The notes under the pieces: model-generated
Told to the model about the DNA's origin: nothing
Seen by the model: the letters and a program-made list of their open reading frames with translations, nothing else
Database searches by the model: none
Shown here: piece by piece, positions 12,757 through 24,628 of the stretch
How positions within the stretch are numbered: the first letter of the stretch is position 1
How the letters are laid out: each line of letters starts with the position of its first letter
Assembly (NCBI RefSeq): GCF_026151205.1
Contig: NC_087080.1
Coordinates: 12,757,837 to 12,821,836 of the forward strand
Direction: 5' to 3'
Length of the DNA stretch: 64,000 nt
Source: Bolinopsis microptera
Taxonomy: Eukaryota > Ctenophora > Tentaculata > Lobata > Bolinopsidae
Translations under genes and position numbers: made by a program

Positions 12757-15700
12757 TTACAACTAATTACATTGTAACTGCTAACGTCGCTGTTAAGTGT
12801 TAAACAGGTGCCACTGATTTACACGTTTAAATAGTTACAATAAATAGCTACAATAGTTATAAAGACTGCAGCTGTAGCTAATAAAGATCCATTAAATAGG
12901 TATCTAGGGGGTCGAGAACTCAGAACACACCTCATTATTTTATTTTTTTCGTATTTCCCGAACTCGTGAGAGCCAATCAAATATCTGAAGACTTCCTAAA
13001 AGTTAAAGGCAAGCGAGAGGATTGGGTTGGGCTGGGCCTGGCCTGACACACCCTCCTGGACATGGTTGAGCAAACTTGCTGCCTAGATCCGGGACTGCCA
13101 GACGTATATGCTACTCCGCACAGCTACTGCCCTCATACCAGAGTACCAAGATAAATAACCCAAAAAGCTACCTAAAAACTCTAGGAGGTACAACAAACGA
13201 GAGTGATTTAATGATTAAAAGTCTTTGTTAAAGTTGAAGTGAAACTATAAGATGATTTAAGATAACTAGATACGCTAACAACTGTACCAGCACAACAAAG
13301 GAATGTAATGATCACGTGACAGGATCAGTTTTACAACAGCAGGTGGGTCGAATAGCTAAGTGTTCAGTTACACATGGGGCTTCTAGATCCCTGGATATCG
13401 TGCCAGATGTTTAACCAGATCAATTTCACAGCAATTGCGCAATTAATTCTTTCCTGAAAATTATAATTGGACTTGAATGATCGTCGCCACGAGCTGTAAA
13501 GCATCATGGAAATAATACGTAGTCGTGCAAATGGCTGCTATGTTGTACGGTTCAGATCTATACAGTGACAGTAAATACAGAGTAACTGATCAGAGTCATG
13601 ACCGTTCTACTTACACTATTACTAAGAGGTTGACATTGCGTAACCTATAGGTCAGTGAACACGCAGAACGTAACAACACACCTTCGAAGCAGGAGAGTGT
13701 CATGTCCTGGAACTTAGAGATCTTCAAAGCACCTCAATTTTTATGAGATACCATAATCACAGTTTTCTGTAGCCAGATTGAGTCCCAGAATGTGTTATTA
13801 TGCCTTATATGTGTTCCAAACGGAATCTGTACTGTTGTCCAGGTTCACGTTGTCATTTTGTCAGGAAGCGAACTAATTTCTACAGTATCTATTGGACACG
13901 CCTTTAACCTGCTTTGCTATTAACACGGCTATATGACTCAAGTAGTACGTGGGGGATAACGGATATCTAACTCAAAGTTTCAACAATCTCGTCAGGAAGA
14001 AGAGAAAGGAATCAATCAAAGAGACCTTTACATTTATGGGTGTTTACATCTTGGTTATAAAAATGTTACCGAGTATTGGTGAAAACTAATAACTATAACA
14101 GAATTATGTTACAATTTGAGAAAAACTTTATGTGGGCTTTTGTACAGAAACTGTGGCTGAAAACTGAGAGTATGAATGACAACTTTTAGCAAACTTAACT
14201 TAAATTACCTTTTTGACAAGCGACCGTACATTCCTCTCCAAATGAATAGTGTCATAGCAACCAGCAAAATTTCGCAGATTTGTTGGCAACAAAAGTAATG
14301 CTGAGTGCCGTCTAGACGTCCTATCATGGCTTTTAAGTGTCCGTGACCAGCCTCAAGCAATTGTGATGGCAAAACAAAAGCACCCGAGCATGCTATAAAC
14401 TACAATTTTAATATTACTCGCAACTGAAAAGATGAAATTTACAATCTAAGGAGATATCAGAACAAAGGTTATCGGCTTCTCAGTGCAGTCTCGATCAAAT
14501 CAGCGGATATCTCAAAACAAATAAAACAAATAAAACAAATACCATTACTAGAACAAAACAGCTGATAAAACCGTAATTGGAACACAATAACCACAGATTA
14601 TGTACCAGAATACAGCACTGAGTACATTAGTATTATATACATTTGGGAGGTGGTGGCCCCTGCAATGTGTTGTCTATCACACTGAACAAAACACATTAAA
14701 CCACATTAAACCACTGAAAGTCTGCACTGTAAACAAGATGAAATATGTCTAAGGTTATGTCATTGTGTATAAACAACCTGTACTAGGGTGTGTGGACTGC
14801 TGAAACAGAGAGTTCGCTCTTTAAATTTAGCTCTTATTGTTCTTGAGAGTTACTTTTGTTGTGGAGCTTGGTATAAACAGATCGTTTGTGTGCAAACCTG
14901 TGAATTAGCACATGGAGAGCTGGACACAGGCTCACAGGCTGGGTGAGAGTGGAAAGTGTGTGCACGTTTTGCAACACAGCTCATGAGTGCTCAATCTCAA
15001 ACAATACCACCCACTGGATCTACTCGGTTTATCCACCCTAACTGTATCCACCGGAATGTAGAGGCGAAAATCAAAAGTAGAAATTGAGTGTGATAATTGG
15101 TTTGCATTTAAAGAATATTAGGAAAAGAAAGAAATAAGCAGGTAACGGAATTAGGCAGAACATTATCAGTTTCCAACAATTTCACTAACCCCACCAGAAC
15201 AATACCAGGACCCAGGTGAGTGTAGAATGTAGTTAAATAGCTCCCACGTCTCCTAATCTGCTCTCATGAGGGGGTTACATGGGGTTCTGGGTTCACATTC
15301 TAAAGCAGCTTTTGTGTCCACTTGACTTCACACTTCACATCACCCACATACAGTATACACTGTGTCTGTAAGTACCATGTTCTATCAACTTAACATGTAC
15401 TCAACACTCAAGTCTCTATGATGGAAAATGATAAAATAGACAAGACCATAGCTTATGATTACCAAAACTTGCTAGTTTCACTCTAAGATCACCTGATGAG
15501 TGGACACTGAAAGTGATATTGGACTCGGTCCAACGCCTTACATCCGCTCTAAGGAATTCTGTCAAGAGCTCAGAGCTGGATAAGCTCGCTGCTGCTCTGA
15601 ACATATTTTGACGCTCATTTAGAGCGTTATTTACCTCTTACTGAGCCATTAGAAACGTTAGGATCGTAGTAAACTCCAACATGGCACAATAATCACGAGG

Positions 15701-16120
15701 ACTCTGACAAACCCAAGCCTGACAGCATATCATGTAATCACAAAACAATTCCTCTTGGAATTTTGAGAAAGACACGGCACTATTACGATTATAGGAGACA
15801 GTTAACTAGTAAAGCATTAGTAACTATAGTAACGCATTACTCATGACAAAGTGTTTGTAGGCATGCTCCACCTGATGGAGACAGAAAACTTTGATTAACT
15901 GGAGAGCTGTTTTATATAGTTTGGAAAGGGGTCATTACTCGATACTTGCCAGTGCAGCAGACGATAATGAGTATTATAGACCGCTGATAACAGCTGGATC
16001 TAAAAGTAATATTTTAATGCAGCAGAATGTGACAACGACCACCATCATTTTAATTAATATAAAACATAATTTAATCAAGTATAATAAACCCATATACAGT
16101 CTTTAAAGTTAAAGCTTTAA
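12757..16120. other. gene-poor spacer
   Basis: No supported gene. Low-complexity AAACAAAT repeats are at about 14515-14540. The short ORFs have no homology signals, no convincing splice context and no conserved composition. Confidence 0.4.
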
Positions 16121-16126
16121 CTTCAC

Positions 16127-16188
16127 ATGAAAACGTCATCACAATGAAAAACGTCATCACAATGAAAAACGTCATCACAATGCGTCAT
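16127..16188 (+). promoter_or_regulatory. tandem ACGTCATCACAATGAAAA repeat (CRE-half-site-like)
   Basis: Three 18-bp units, each with ACGTCATC, are followed by a fourth GCGTCAT. ACGTCA is the half-site recognised by CREB/ATF bZIP factors. Whether this acts as an enhancer is inference; it could be a plain minisatellite. Confidence 0.4.
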
Positions 16189-16548
16189 AAAACAGATAAA
16201 CCTAATTCACTGAGCTCTTTATTCAAACAAATTAGCTCATCACGCTACATCATCAGACCAGTATAATAAAGTAACAAAGTAATAAAGTGATACTAATAAC
16301 ACCACAGCTCTTTACCCTACAGCCACGAAACACCATACCTTACCAGAAACAACAGTAAGAGAGGTGACGAGCAGGCTCCTCGAAATGTGAACTGGGAAAT
16401 TGGGGGACAGAGCGAGCTACTTTAGCTGGGAGAGGAGCAGGTGCACAAACCCCACTGGAGGAGCAGATTATATGCACAGTGCACAGTGCACAAAGTCCGC
16501 TCTTTTCTCTGATCCAGGTCACGATCTCAGGGCTCATTGTCCCACAAC

Positions 16549-16632
16549 ACTCTCTAGTCTCTCTAGTCTCTCTAGTCTCTCCCTCATGTGCTGGTGTGTG
16601 TGTGTGTGTGTACGTTCGTGTGTGTGTGATCA
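16549..16632 (+). repeat. CTCTCTAGT and GT microsatellites
   Basis: Four CTCTCTAGT-like units are followed by two (GT)n tracts separated by ACGTTC. Confidence 0.8.
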
Positions 16633-16639
16633 TGATCTG

Positions 16640-17800
16640 ATGTTAACATGTGTTCACGAAAATAAATTAGTCATGATATTAATTCGTGGTGTCAGGTCTC
16701 TTACATTTATACGGCTCATAATAACAATTACATTTAGAGTCTTTAATAAGGTGTATATTAATGTTTAAAAGTGTCCTAAGTGATTAAGTTTAACTTTGAG
16801 GACTCTGGAATGTGTGATAACAAAGGGAACAGCTGCAAACAAAACTAGGAGGAGTTAACATCGAGTACCGACTGAAAGAACTCAACACTGAACGAAACCA
16901 AGATAGACTTGAAGCAACAGAAAAAAACTCAAGCTCCGTAACCAAAATTCCTTAGAAAACTAAAAACCTTAAAAAACTAAAAACCGTCCTTGGGACTTAA
17001 ATAAAGTAAATGTATCAAGCAACAACATCTTGCTAACGATCAGCTGAGGCCGAACATACCAGAAAAAATACGGCCCTGTTGACGTGTCAGATTTGACGGA
17101 GCAGCACCAACGAGTTAGTGTGGACTTTGTCGACATATGCTAAAATATTCGGGCTGCATTTGTTGAGTTGCTACACTAGTTTACTACATATTTGGGATAT
17201 TTAATGTAGCACATGACTTGTATTTTATCACTTACTGGTTGGTACATTAACTTTAATTTGGTACTGATATATCTTAGATAAAACTCTGTCAACATCTTTA
17301 AATCAGAAATCGTGACTTTTAAGAGATTAAGGATCCGATATTATAGGATACAGTATCAAGGATGAAAAGCGTATTCTGTTTCCCCCCTTTCTCCTATCTC
17401 ACGTCCCATAAAATACAGTCAAATTTGCGAACAGCCAATAGGCTTTGTTCATCTATTATCGTCTGTCAGTTCTTCAGTAACCTTTAATAAGTTATAGTCT
17501 GACAGGTACTCATATTAAATGTTATCAACAACCTTTTATCACCCACAAACTATCCCCTGTTTCAGGTATTTACTTGCGAGACATTGGAATGTGTTGCATG
17601 GGAAACTTCAGCAGTGGGGTAGATATTATACCTTCTGGTTTTTAAAGTCGGTATGCATCAGGAAACAAGTATCAGGGGTCGTTACGGAGGCTCTGAAGTC
17701 TGTTTTTGTGTTTCAATGTCAGTCCCCACCTTCATATCAGATCTAATACAAGGTAACCGAACCTGGACGGTTGTAAAGGACCGCTATTGACGTTTCGGCG
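16640..17800. other. spacer without a supported gene
   Basis: Nothing recognisable. A 75-aa ORF at 17519-17746 lacks family similarity and is probably chance. Confidence 0.35.
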
Positions 17801-18277
17801 CCCGAATTCTGAAATATTGTGTACATCTGAACTGAAATTAACATGGAACTATTCTCGAAACTAATCAAAAATGGTGCCTTAATTCAGTAAATACACGATG
17901 GAGCTGAAGCTATTGAATAAAGATAACTTCATCATACTCATCTGTATCAATACAGCATTAAATCATGGGAAAATTATATATCATTAAGAATGTATTATGA
18001 ATGGGTTCTAGACCCCATAGAACACAGCTTCGTTATTGTAGAATATTTCTTTCCCACACAATAAACACTGTGTTATAGTCTTTGCTTAAAAGTATGATAA
18101 TTGACATTGCTTTCTTTGTATGTCTATATATTATGTCTATATATTGAAGTTTCACTCGATTTCAGTCCCTGCCCTTCTTGATTTGCCGGTGTATAAATTA
18201 TTAAACGTTTAGTTGTTCTGATTTAGTGAAGATATAACAAATATACATATATATATATATTGCTTTCTTTGTATGTA
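17801..18277 (+). repeat. duplicated family-gene spacer (homologue of 19941-20065 and, more distantly, 20890-22080)
   Basis: The stretch 18111-18235 is nearly identical to 19941-20065, the DNA just upstream of family member 3; both contain CAGTCCCTGCCCTTCTYGAT and TATAAATTATTAAACGTTTA. The stretch 17835-18110 is more weakly similar to the spacer after member 3 (shared ATGGTGCYTTAATTCA and ACACGATGGA). This marks tandem duplication of a gene-plus-spacer unit. No coding copy remains at its left. Confidence 0.55.
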
Positions 18278-19940
18278 CTCTAGTAGCAGGGAGAGGTTGA
18301 GTGTGCACTTCACTGTACAGAGTTTTTTTGATACTGAATCGGGTTAAATATGTCATTGGTAACTCAAATCACCGAACGGCACATGTTGTGTCGCTAGTTT
18401 CAACCCTGTCTAGGTTGATGGATAGTGCTAGAATTTGCAGGTGCTGGTGATAGCTGAACAGAGTAGGGATAAGTCTGAGGTTGCTGGATAGGGCTAGAAC
18501 TTTCGGGTGCTTATAGTGGTAGCTGAACAACAATTATTGGGTGTTGGTGGAAGCTAGATAAAACAGGAAGTAGCATTCAGAGATTGCTAGAAAGAGCTAG
18601 AATGGAGTAGCAGAATTTAAGGAAACTAGAAGTGGATTCTACTACATGAGGTTGGATTGGAGTTGATTAGCCATAACAGCCAAACAGTGCTGGAGAGAGC
18701 CCAACTTGTGGTAACTGGTAAGACCGGGATCCCGGCTTAACCCCGATCCCTAATCCCGTTCCCGGTATTAATCCCGGTCCCGGCAATTTTTCTCAGTCCC
18801 AACACTTTTTCCCAGTCCCGGCACTTTTTCCCAGTCCTGGCCAAAAAAGCAGTCCCGGTCGAGTCTTGGCTTTAACCGTCTTTAGTCTTTGCCGTGCTGC
18901 AAGTAAAGTATCTGTAAGACTTTTTTAGCCCGGGATACCAAAATTAGGTATAATATGTTTGATGTTAATATTTTAGGATGCACGAAAGTTAAAACAGTTT
19001 TTAATGAATATCTCCAAAACTAAGCACTATAAACCCTATGTTGCTTTATAGCTTGTATATAAATATGACCTTTGCAGTTAGTTTGAGCTAAAATAAAGGC
19101 CCTACAACGTTCAGAAGCCGAGATACACAAGTCATATATTTGCGCCTGAGGATAATTTATAAATTTCCCCCCTAGGGTTGGAACTACTGATAGAAATTGC
19201 GTAACTTATCAATTCTGATCCAGAATGACCTTACAAAGGACCTGGTTTCTAGAAAAGCTGTAGACACCAAACTGCATACTCGATTTCAATTAGCTTCTAG
19301 AGAGTTTTTCTGGATTGTTTCGAAAAGTAAGCATTTTGGGCCTTTATAACCTTTATAGTGCCAAGATAAACATGTGCATTGCAGTCATTTTAAGCCAAAC
19401 TCTGAGTCTCTAAAACCTTCAGAAGCTGAGATACAGATTTCCCATATATGCGCCTAATGTGAAATATGGGTGTGGCCCCCACAGGGTTGGGACTAGCGAC
19501 ACAACATGTGCCGTTCGGTGATTTGAGTTACCAATGACATATTTAACCCGATTCAGTATCACAAAAACTCTGTACAGTGAAGTGCACACTCAACCTCTCC
19601 CTGCTACTAGAGGGGGGGGCCAACCCCCCAAAAAGCCCCGATTTCTAGATTTTTCGGATTTTCGATATGTGTAGGGCCTTTTGGGGCCCTAGAATTAACT
19701 TCAATTTCATCAAGTTTGATATATGCTAAGTGCTTTAATGATATTATCTGACTACTTGCACAGTACTTTTATGTTTATTTGAGTGTATTTACATGGAAAT
19801 TATGGTCCATAAACACTATCAAATAGTGGTCAGGGTCAAAAGGCCCCAAAAGGCCCCGATTTCTAGGGCCCTTTTCGGATTTTCGATATGTGTGGGCCTT
19901 TTGGGGCGTTGGCCCCCCCCCCCCCCCCCCCCTACTAGAG
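18278..19940. mobile_element. TA-flanked TIR element, host of a nested element
   Basis: The left TIR begins CTCTAGTAGCAGGGAGAGG at 18278 after a TA. The right TIR is its reverse complement, ending at 19612, with the terminal 9 bp repeated at 19932-19940 and followed by TA. The TIRs are about 120 bp long and nearly identical. A TA target duplication points to a Tc1/mariner-like non-autonomous element (inference). The interior has degenerate GGTGCTGGTGATAGCTG-like units and a run of CCCGGTCCCGG-like units at about 18725-18860. No transposase ORF. Confidence 0.7.
19613..19931. mobile_element. nested MITE (319 bp) with 9-bp CTACTAGAG target duplication
   Basis: The element starts with a G run then GGCCAACCCCCC and ends with GGCGTTGGCC then a C run, so the ends are inverted repeats. 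CTACTAGAG precedes (19604-19612) and follows (19932-19940) it. Inside, GCCCCGATTTCTAG...TTTTCGGATTTTCG occurs twice in direct orientation. An 8-9 bp duplication fits hAT- or Mutator-like targets (inference). Confidence 0.7.
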
Positions 19941-20122
19941 TAATGTCTTTGTATGTCTATATATTATGTCTATATATATTGAAGTTTCGCTCGATTTCAG
20001 TCCCTGCCCTTCTCGATTTGCCGGTGTATAAATTATTAAACGTTTAGTTGTTCTGATTTAGATATAAATGATTACTTTTATTCTGTATTCCTGTATAACT
20101 TTACTTGCCGGTCCATTTTCAG

Positions 20123-20879
20123 AGCCTGGTTCATGGAAAAAGACACTTATGGATTTCTTAATTTTTCACCCTGTAACTGTTATGCGTTTTTCTGCTGTAA
20201 AGAAGTTCAAGAAGTTGAAGAAATTACTGTCAGCATCTCCGAATCCAGCATCTCCGAATCCAGCATAGATGAATCTGTTATATCGTCTGTTTCGAGTATA
20301 GCCGAGATTGAGCCAGAGCCTGTTGAGCCTACTGAAGTGTACACTTTGACGCATGTCTACGCATCTAAAGAACAATTACAAGCGCTGGTTGGGAATACCG
20401 CTTTAGTGGATAGTTGGGATCGTCTAGCCCTCCGAAAGAATCCTTACACAAGAAATGAAGGTACGAGTTCTTCTGATCAAATTTACAGTGGAAGTGCAGT
20501 TGGAAGTTTAACTGATACCACCCTTGATCGATTCAAAAGCCGAGAAGATCCTCATACCAGAAATGAAGTTTCAAGGTCCTCTGATCAAATTTACAGTGGG
20601 ACTGTAGTTGGAAATTTAACTGATACCCCCTATGATCGACGCAAAAGCCAATCCGCCGTGTTTTATGACAATGAGGCCACCATTTTTCAAAATTCAACCA
20701 GTACATTAAGCGTTGATGCCGCAGGACTATCAAAAAAGAAGAAAAAATTTAAATTCCCCAAAACGTTCAAATTTAAGAAGAAGAAGAAGAAGAAGAACTA
20801 TTCGCTGATGCAGCAGGAGCAACAGAGCGACTACATGAGTGTTTCTCAAAATCCCGGTGCAAAACTCACTGATGACTGA
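20123..20879 (+). CDS. effector-domain family member 3 (C-terminal tail lost)
   Basis: The exon starts at 20123 after the acceptor TCCATTTTCAG, exactly where members 2 and 4 have theirs, and reads A-WFMEKDTYGFLNF. The first in-frame ATG is at 20133 (248 aa to the TGA). Like its paralogues it has Cys residues just after the conserved N-terminus (CNCYAFFCC). It also has block B (YTLTHVYASKEQL...VGNTALVDSW) and block C (KSQSAVFYD...LSVDAAGLSKKKKK, then FPKTFKFKKKKKKK). Two internal repeats of about 40 residues share SRSSDQIYSG...VVGNLTDT (residues about 110-170). It ends GAKLTDD and lacks the DDLSDDDICKD tail of members 1 and 2. An upstream exon is expected by analogy but was not located. Confidence 0.75.
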
Positions 20880-21050
20880 ATCTATTCAGAAATAATCAAA
20901 AATGTTCTTGAAAAAAAACATTGCGTTAAAACCGTGAAATTAAATGAAAATAACTCTTTGGATAAGGCCACCAAATAATTCATCTGATTTAATTTTTCGA
21001 TGTCAAGAAGGGAATGGTGCTTTAATTCATTAACTACACGATGGATCAGG

Positions 21051-21774
21051 GGTGTAGGAATGATTTTCTTCACGAGGGGGCCAAAATGTTAGAGTTTCTA
21101 AAATTTAGCACATGCTTTGCGCCACAGCTTGAATTTCATATCATAGCGACAATTTCATAACAGCTAAACGTTCAGTGTCACCCATGCCTGTAAAAAGTTT
21201 TGAGTTTATGGCAGGATGGCCAAAGCGAAAGCTGCATCTTGTCCTAATTCTTTTGGGCAGGTGGATACTATACTAATACCGAATTTGTATAGTATCCACC
21301 TAACTGGGCAAAAGGCCTAACTGAGCAATTTGGCAATAGAGATCATTTTAAACACAGTTTCAAGAACGATTCAAATAATACAATTACAATAATATTAGGG
21401 CCTGCAAGCAGCTCTTTCGAAATAAGTGTAGCTCGAAAAAGGTATGCATTGTATTCAGAATTGAAATCTAGCAATGTGAAATGATAATTCGAGCAAATCT
21501 TTAAAAATATGCTTACAGTAATTATAGCTCTCACTCTCACAGAGGGTGCAAGGAGGGAGGATATGGAACAAATTTTGGAAAATTTGTTTTAAGGAATGAA
21601 TTCTAGCAATGAGGAATGTAGATTTGTACAAGGGGCGACTATCGTGCATTTAGACTATGCAGCTCAGACATAATAGGCCAAATTAGCCAATTAGGCCAAA
21701 AAAGTTGGCCCCATTTCGCCCCTTGCCCAGATTTTATGGGGGGGGGGGGGAGGTCGCCCCCCTCTTCCTACACC
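21051..21774. mobile_element. probable MITE with GGTGTAGGAA termini
   Basis: The left end GGTGTAGGAA (21051) is mirrored by TTCCTACACC (ends 21774), with GGGGGCC/GGCCCC blocks inside each end. A strong internal hairpin (GGTGGATACTATAC...TATAGTATCCACC) lies at about 21259-21300, and there is a G/C run at 21738-21760. No ORF of note and no clear target duplication. Confidence 0.45.
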
Positions 21775-22435
21775 CATGCAATGGATTCTGTTTAAAAACT
21801 ACACGTGATATAACCGGTTTTATGTAGCAGTATGTCATATAATAGGGGGTATGAATAATGAATGTGTTTATAATCCCATTGAATGGCTCCTTTTATAAAT
21901 ATTCTTTTGTAGAAAAATTTTTCCTTATTACAATAAAGACAGTCCCACTTCAAGCTGTGTGTAGCTTTCAGCAGGGTGTTTTTATTGTGGTTATTGCTTA
22001 ATAGCATAATATTGTTTACTTTGTATATCGAAACTTCACTTTGTGACGTATTATCAACAGTCTGAAAGCTTATAAACGTAACTCTGTAAAAGAAGAGTCA
22101 ATATAACTCTAAGCTCCGTATCCAGAATTGTTTCGTTTTTACATTTGTTGTAGAGTTTATCAGTATCTTTGTACGTCTAATTCTTATTATATACGCTCGT
22201 AAATTATATTATTACATTTTCTTTATTATATAGCTAGTTTCTATTGTATTAGTATATCCCCGTAATATTGGGTTCACCGCCAGAATTGTGAGGAAACTAT
22301 AATCTAGTGTGGAATAAGAATCTTATAGGGCAGTATTTCGCAGTGTGAGCTGTCACCATAATTCCAGTAAATGAAACTAATTATTCTGTACGTTGTAGAC
22401 TAAGTTGTGAACCTTACCCATCAGTCTATGTTCAG

Positions 22436-24077
22436 TTCCTGGTTCATGGCAAAAGATCCTGGTGGATTTCTCAGTCTTTCAACCTGTTTTCAGTTTCTGC
22501 GGATAGGAGTCCGACGAGCTGACGAACTCAGCGAAGATGACGATGAGCAATGCCAAAATTATGTTATATCGTCTAGTTCGACTATAGAGCATGTTGAGAA
22601 ATACAGTTTGACAAATGTGTGGGCATCCCGAGAGCAGCTGGAAGTGAAGGTTGGTGATACCTCTTCAGTTGACAGCTGGTCTTTCAATGAACAAAGACAG
22701 GGCCCTGCGACAAAACAAGCGAGGTCTTCTCTTCGAGTGGAGTCAGAAGTGATACCAACTTCTGCCAAGAGTGGAGCTAAGGTTGGAAAGTTAACTCCAA
22801 CTCCCCTTCCATTAAAAAGCCAATCTCTCGTGTTTTCTGAAAACGTTGACACAATCAGTCTTCAAAGAGCAACCAGCACGACCAGTGTTGATGCCGCTGT
22901 ACTACCAAAAAAGAAGAACAAACTCAAATTACCAAAAAAGTTTCAATTTAAGAAAAAGAACAGTTTGCTAATGCAACAGCAGGCGGGCTATAGTTCATCC
23001 ACGCCTACACTCAGAAACACAGACGTTCTGAGTACATCTGCATCAGCTTCTCTAAAAAATATAAACGAAGAACAATTGGCTGCACGAGTGGGAAACACGC
23101 CACCCAAGACACCACCCGAAACTTATCTTGAGGACCCGATATTCACATACAGAGTTCCTCAATACGTCAAGAATAAGCAAGCGGGCGAACCTGAACAAGT
23201 TCCTGTCCATGTGCATCATGTCCCATCAATCAAAATAGATAGCTCACCAACTGATTCGCAGCCTAAAGATTCGATCAAATTGGAAACTTCTAAAGACCGC
23301 GGGGTTGTGGTTAAAAATTTATTTTTGAAGTTCAAAAATCTATTTCAACAAACCTCAACCTCATTAGAAGATATAACGGAAGAACCATCAGTTGCAGAAA
23401 TGGAAGAAAGTTCATTCGTTGAGGATAAGCAAGCTGCCAAGACTCCGAAAGACGACATCGGAGTTGAGATTAAAAATTTATTTTCGACGTTCAAAAATCT
23501 ATTTCGACAGACTTCATTAGAAGATATAACAGAGGAACCTTTGGACGAACCAAAATACATTGTTTCTCACGTTGAGGATACATCAAAAAATTCAGACCAC
23601 AGAAGGGCTGTGGAAAAAAAGGTTCTTTCAAACCTTCCACGATTCAGTCTTCAAAGTTCAACCAGCACGATGAGCGTTGATTCTGTTGGACTACCAAAAA
23701 ATAACAAGAAACTTAGCTTATCCAAAAAGTTTCACACAGAATCAAAATATTCTGCTGACGAAAACGGGGATGTAGTTGGAAAGTTCATTTCAACTCCACC
23801 TCGATACAAAAGTCAATCAATCTTGTTTTCTGCTGACGATGACACATTCAGTCTCCGAAGTACTGTCAGTACCATGAGCCTTGATTCCACTGGGCTACCA
23901 AAAAAGAAACTCGAGTCATTCAAAAGGCTCTCATTCAAGAAGAACAAGTTGCTAGCGCAGCAACAGGCGTGCTACAGTGCGTCTACCCCCACACTCAGTA
24001 AAGATGTGAATACATTATCCAAGAGCAATTCGCTCAAACTTAGAAATAGTAGGTACAGCGTTATGCTGCAATTTTAA
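22436..24077 (+). CDS. effector-domain family member 4 (expanded, modular)
   Basis: The exon most likely starts at 22436 (after ATGTTCAG), reading SWFMAKDPGGFLSL as in member 2. If no upstream exon exists, ATG at 22407 or 22446 would start it. About 546 aa. Block B (YSLTNVWASREQL...VGDTSSVDSW) lies near residues 45-75. Block C, the basic/aromatic segment with its QQQAGYSSSTPTL tail, is present near residues 120-195, partly again near 420-445, and again near the C-terminus (KKLESFKRLSFKKNK...QQQACYSASTPTL). Between them two copies of NLF-x-FKNLF-QTS-LEDITEEP occur. It ends SRYSVMLQF without the DDLSDDDICKD tail. The protein looks like internal duplication of a shorter ancestor. No function can be assigned. 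Confidence 0.78.
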
Positions 24078-24628
24078 CCCGCTATAAATGTTAACCTGAC
24101 GGTTGTGTATATAATATGACATGAATTGAAAGTTTGGTCTTACTATGTTATATTCTAATATTGTGGAATATATATGATATGTTGTACAAATTTGTGAATT
24201 GTGGTTTTGTTGGAACTTGGAACTTGGGAATGAGTGGGGTTAGACAGCTTATTTGAGTTATTAAGTACATCGTCCGAACTGTCATCGAGAGGTCGCTCTC
24301 GGTACATCCAGACTTTTCACTGAATGCCACATGCTGCATGATTCATACTTTCGACTGATTATACTGCTACTTCATGGTACTGCTGTGTACAATAAGAAAA
24401 GATCGACATGCCCATAACTATGATTAGGGTCAACGTTTTTCATGACGTAACATCAAAAACATTGGAAAGAAAGCATTAATTTTTAAAATCAGGGGAAAAA
24501 ATAATTTGTCCTCCAAAAAAAATTAATTCACCTAAGTTATGTTTAGATAATATAATTTGCGGGCATTTCAGCTTATAATTATACAGTATACACACATAGT
24601 GTTATAATATACTGTTGTATTTTTATAA

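Noticed and set aside
16340..16768. ORFs over the CTCTCTAGT/GT microsatellite
   Set aside because: Both strands encode simple repeats (SLSSL, THTHT), a product of the microsatellite.
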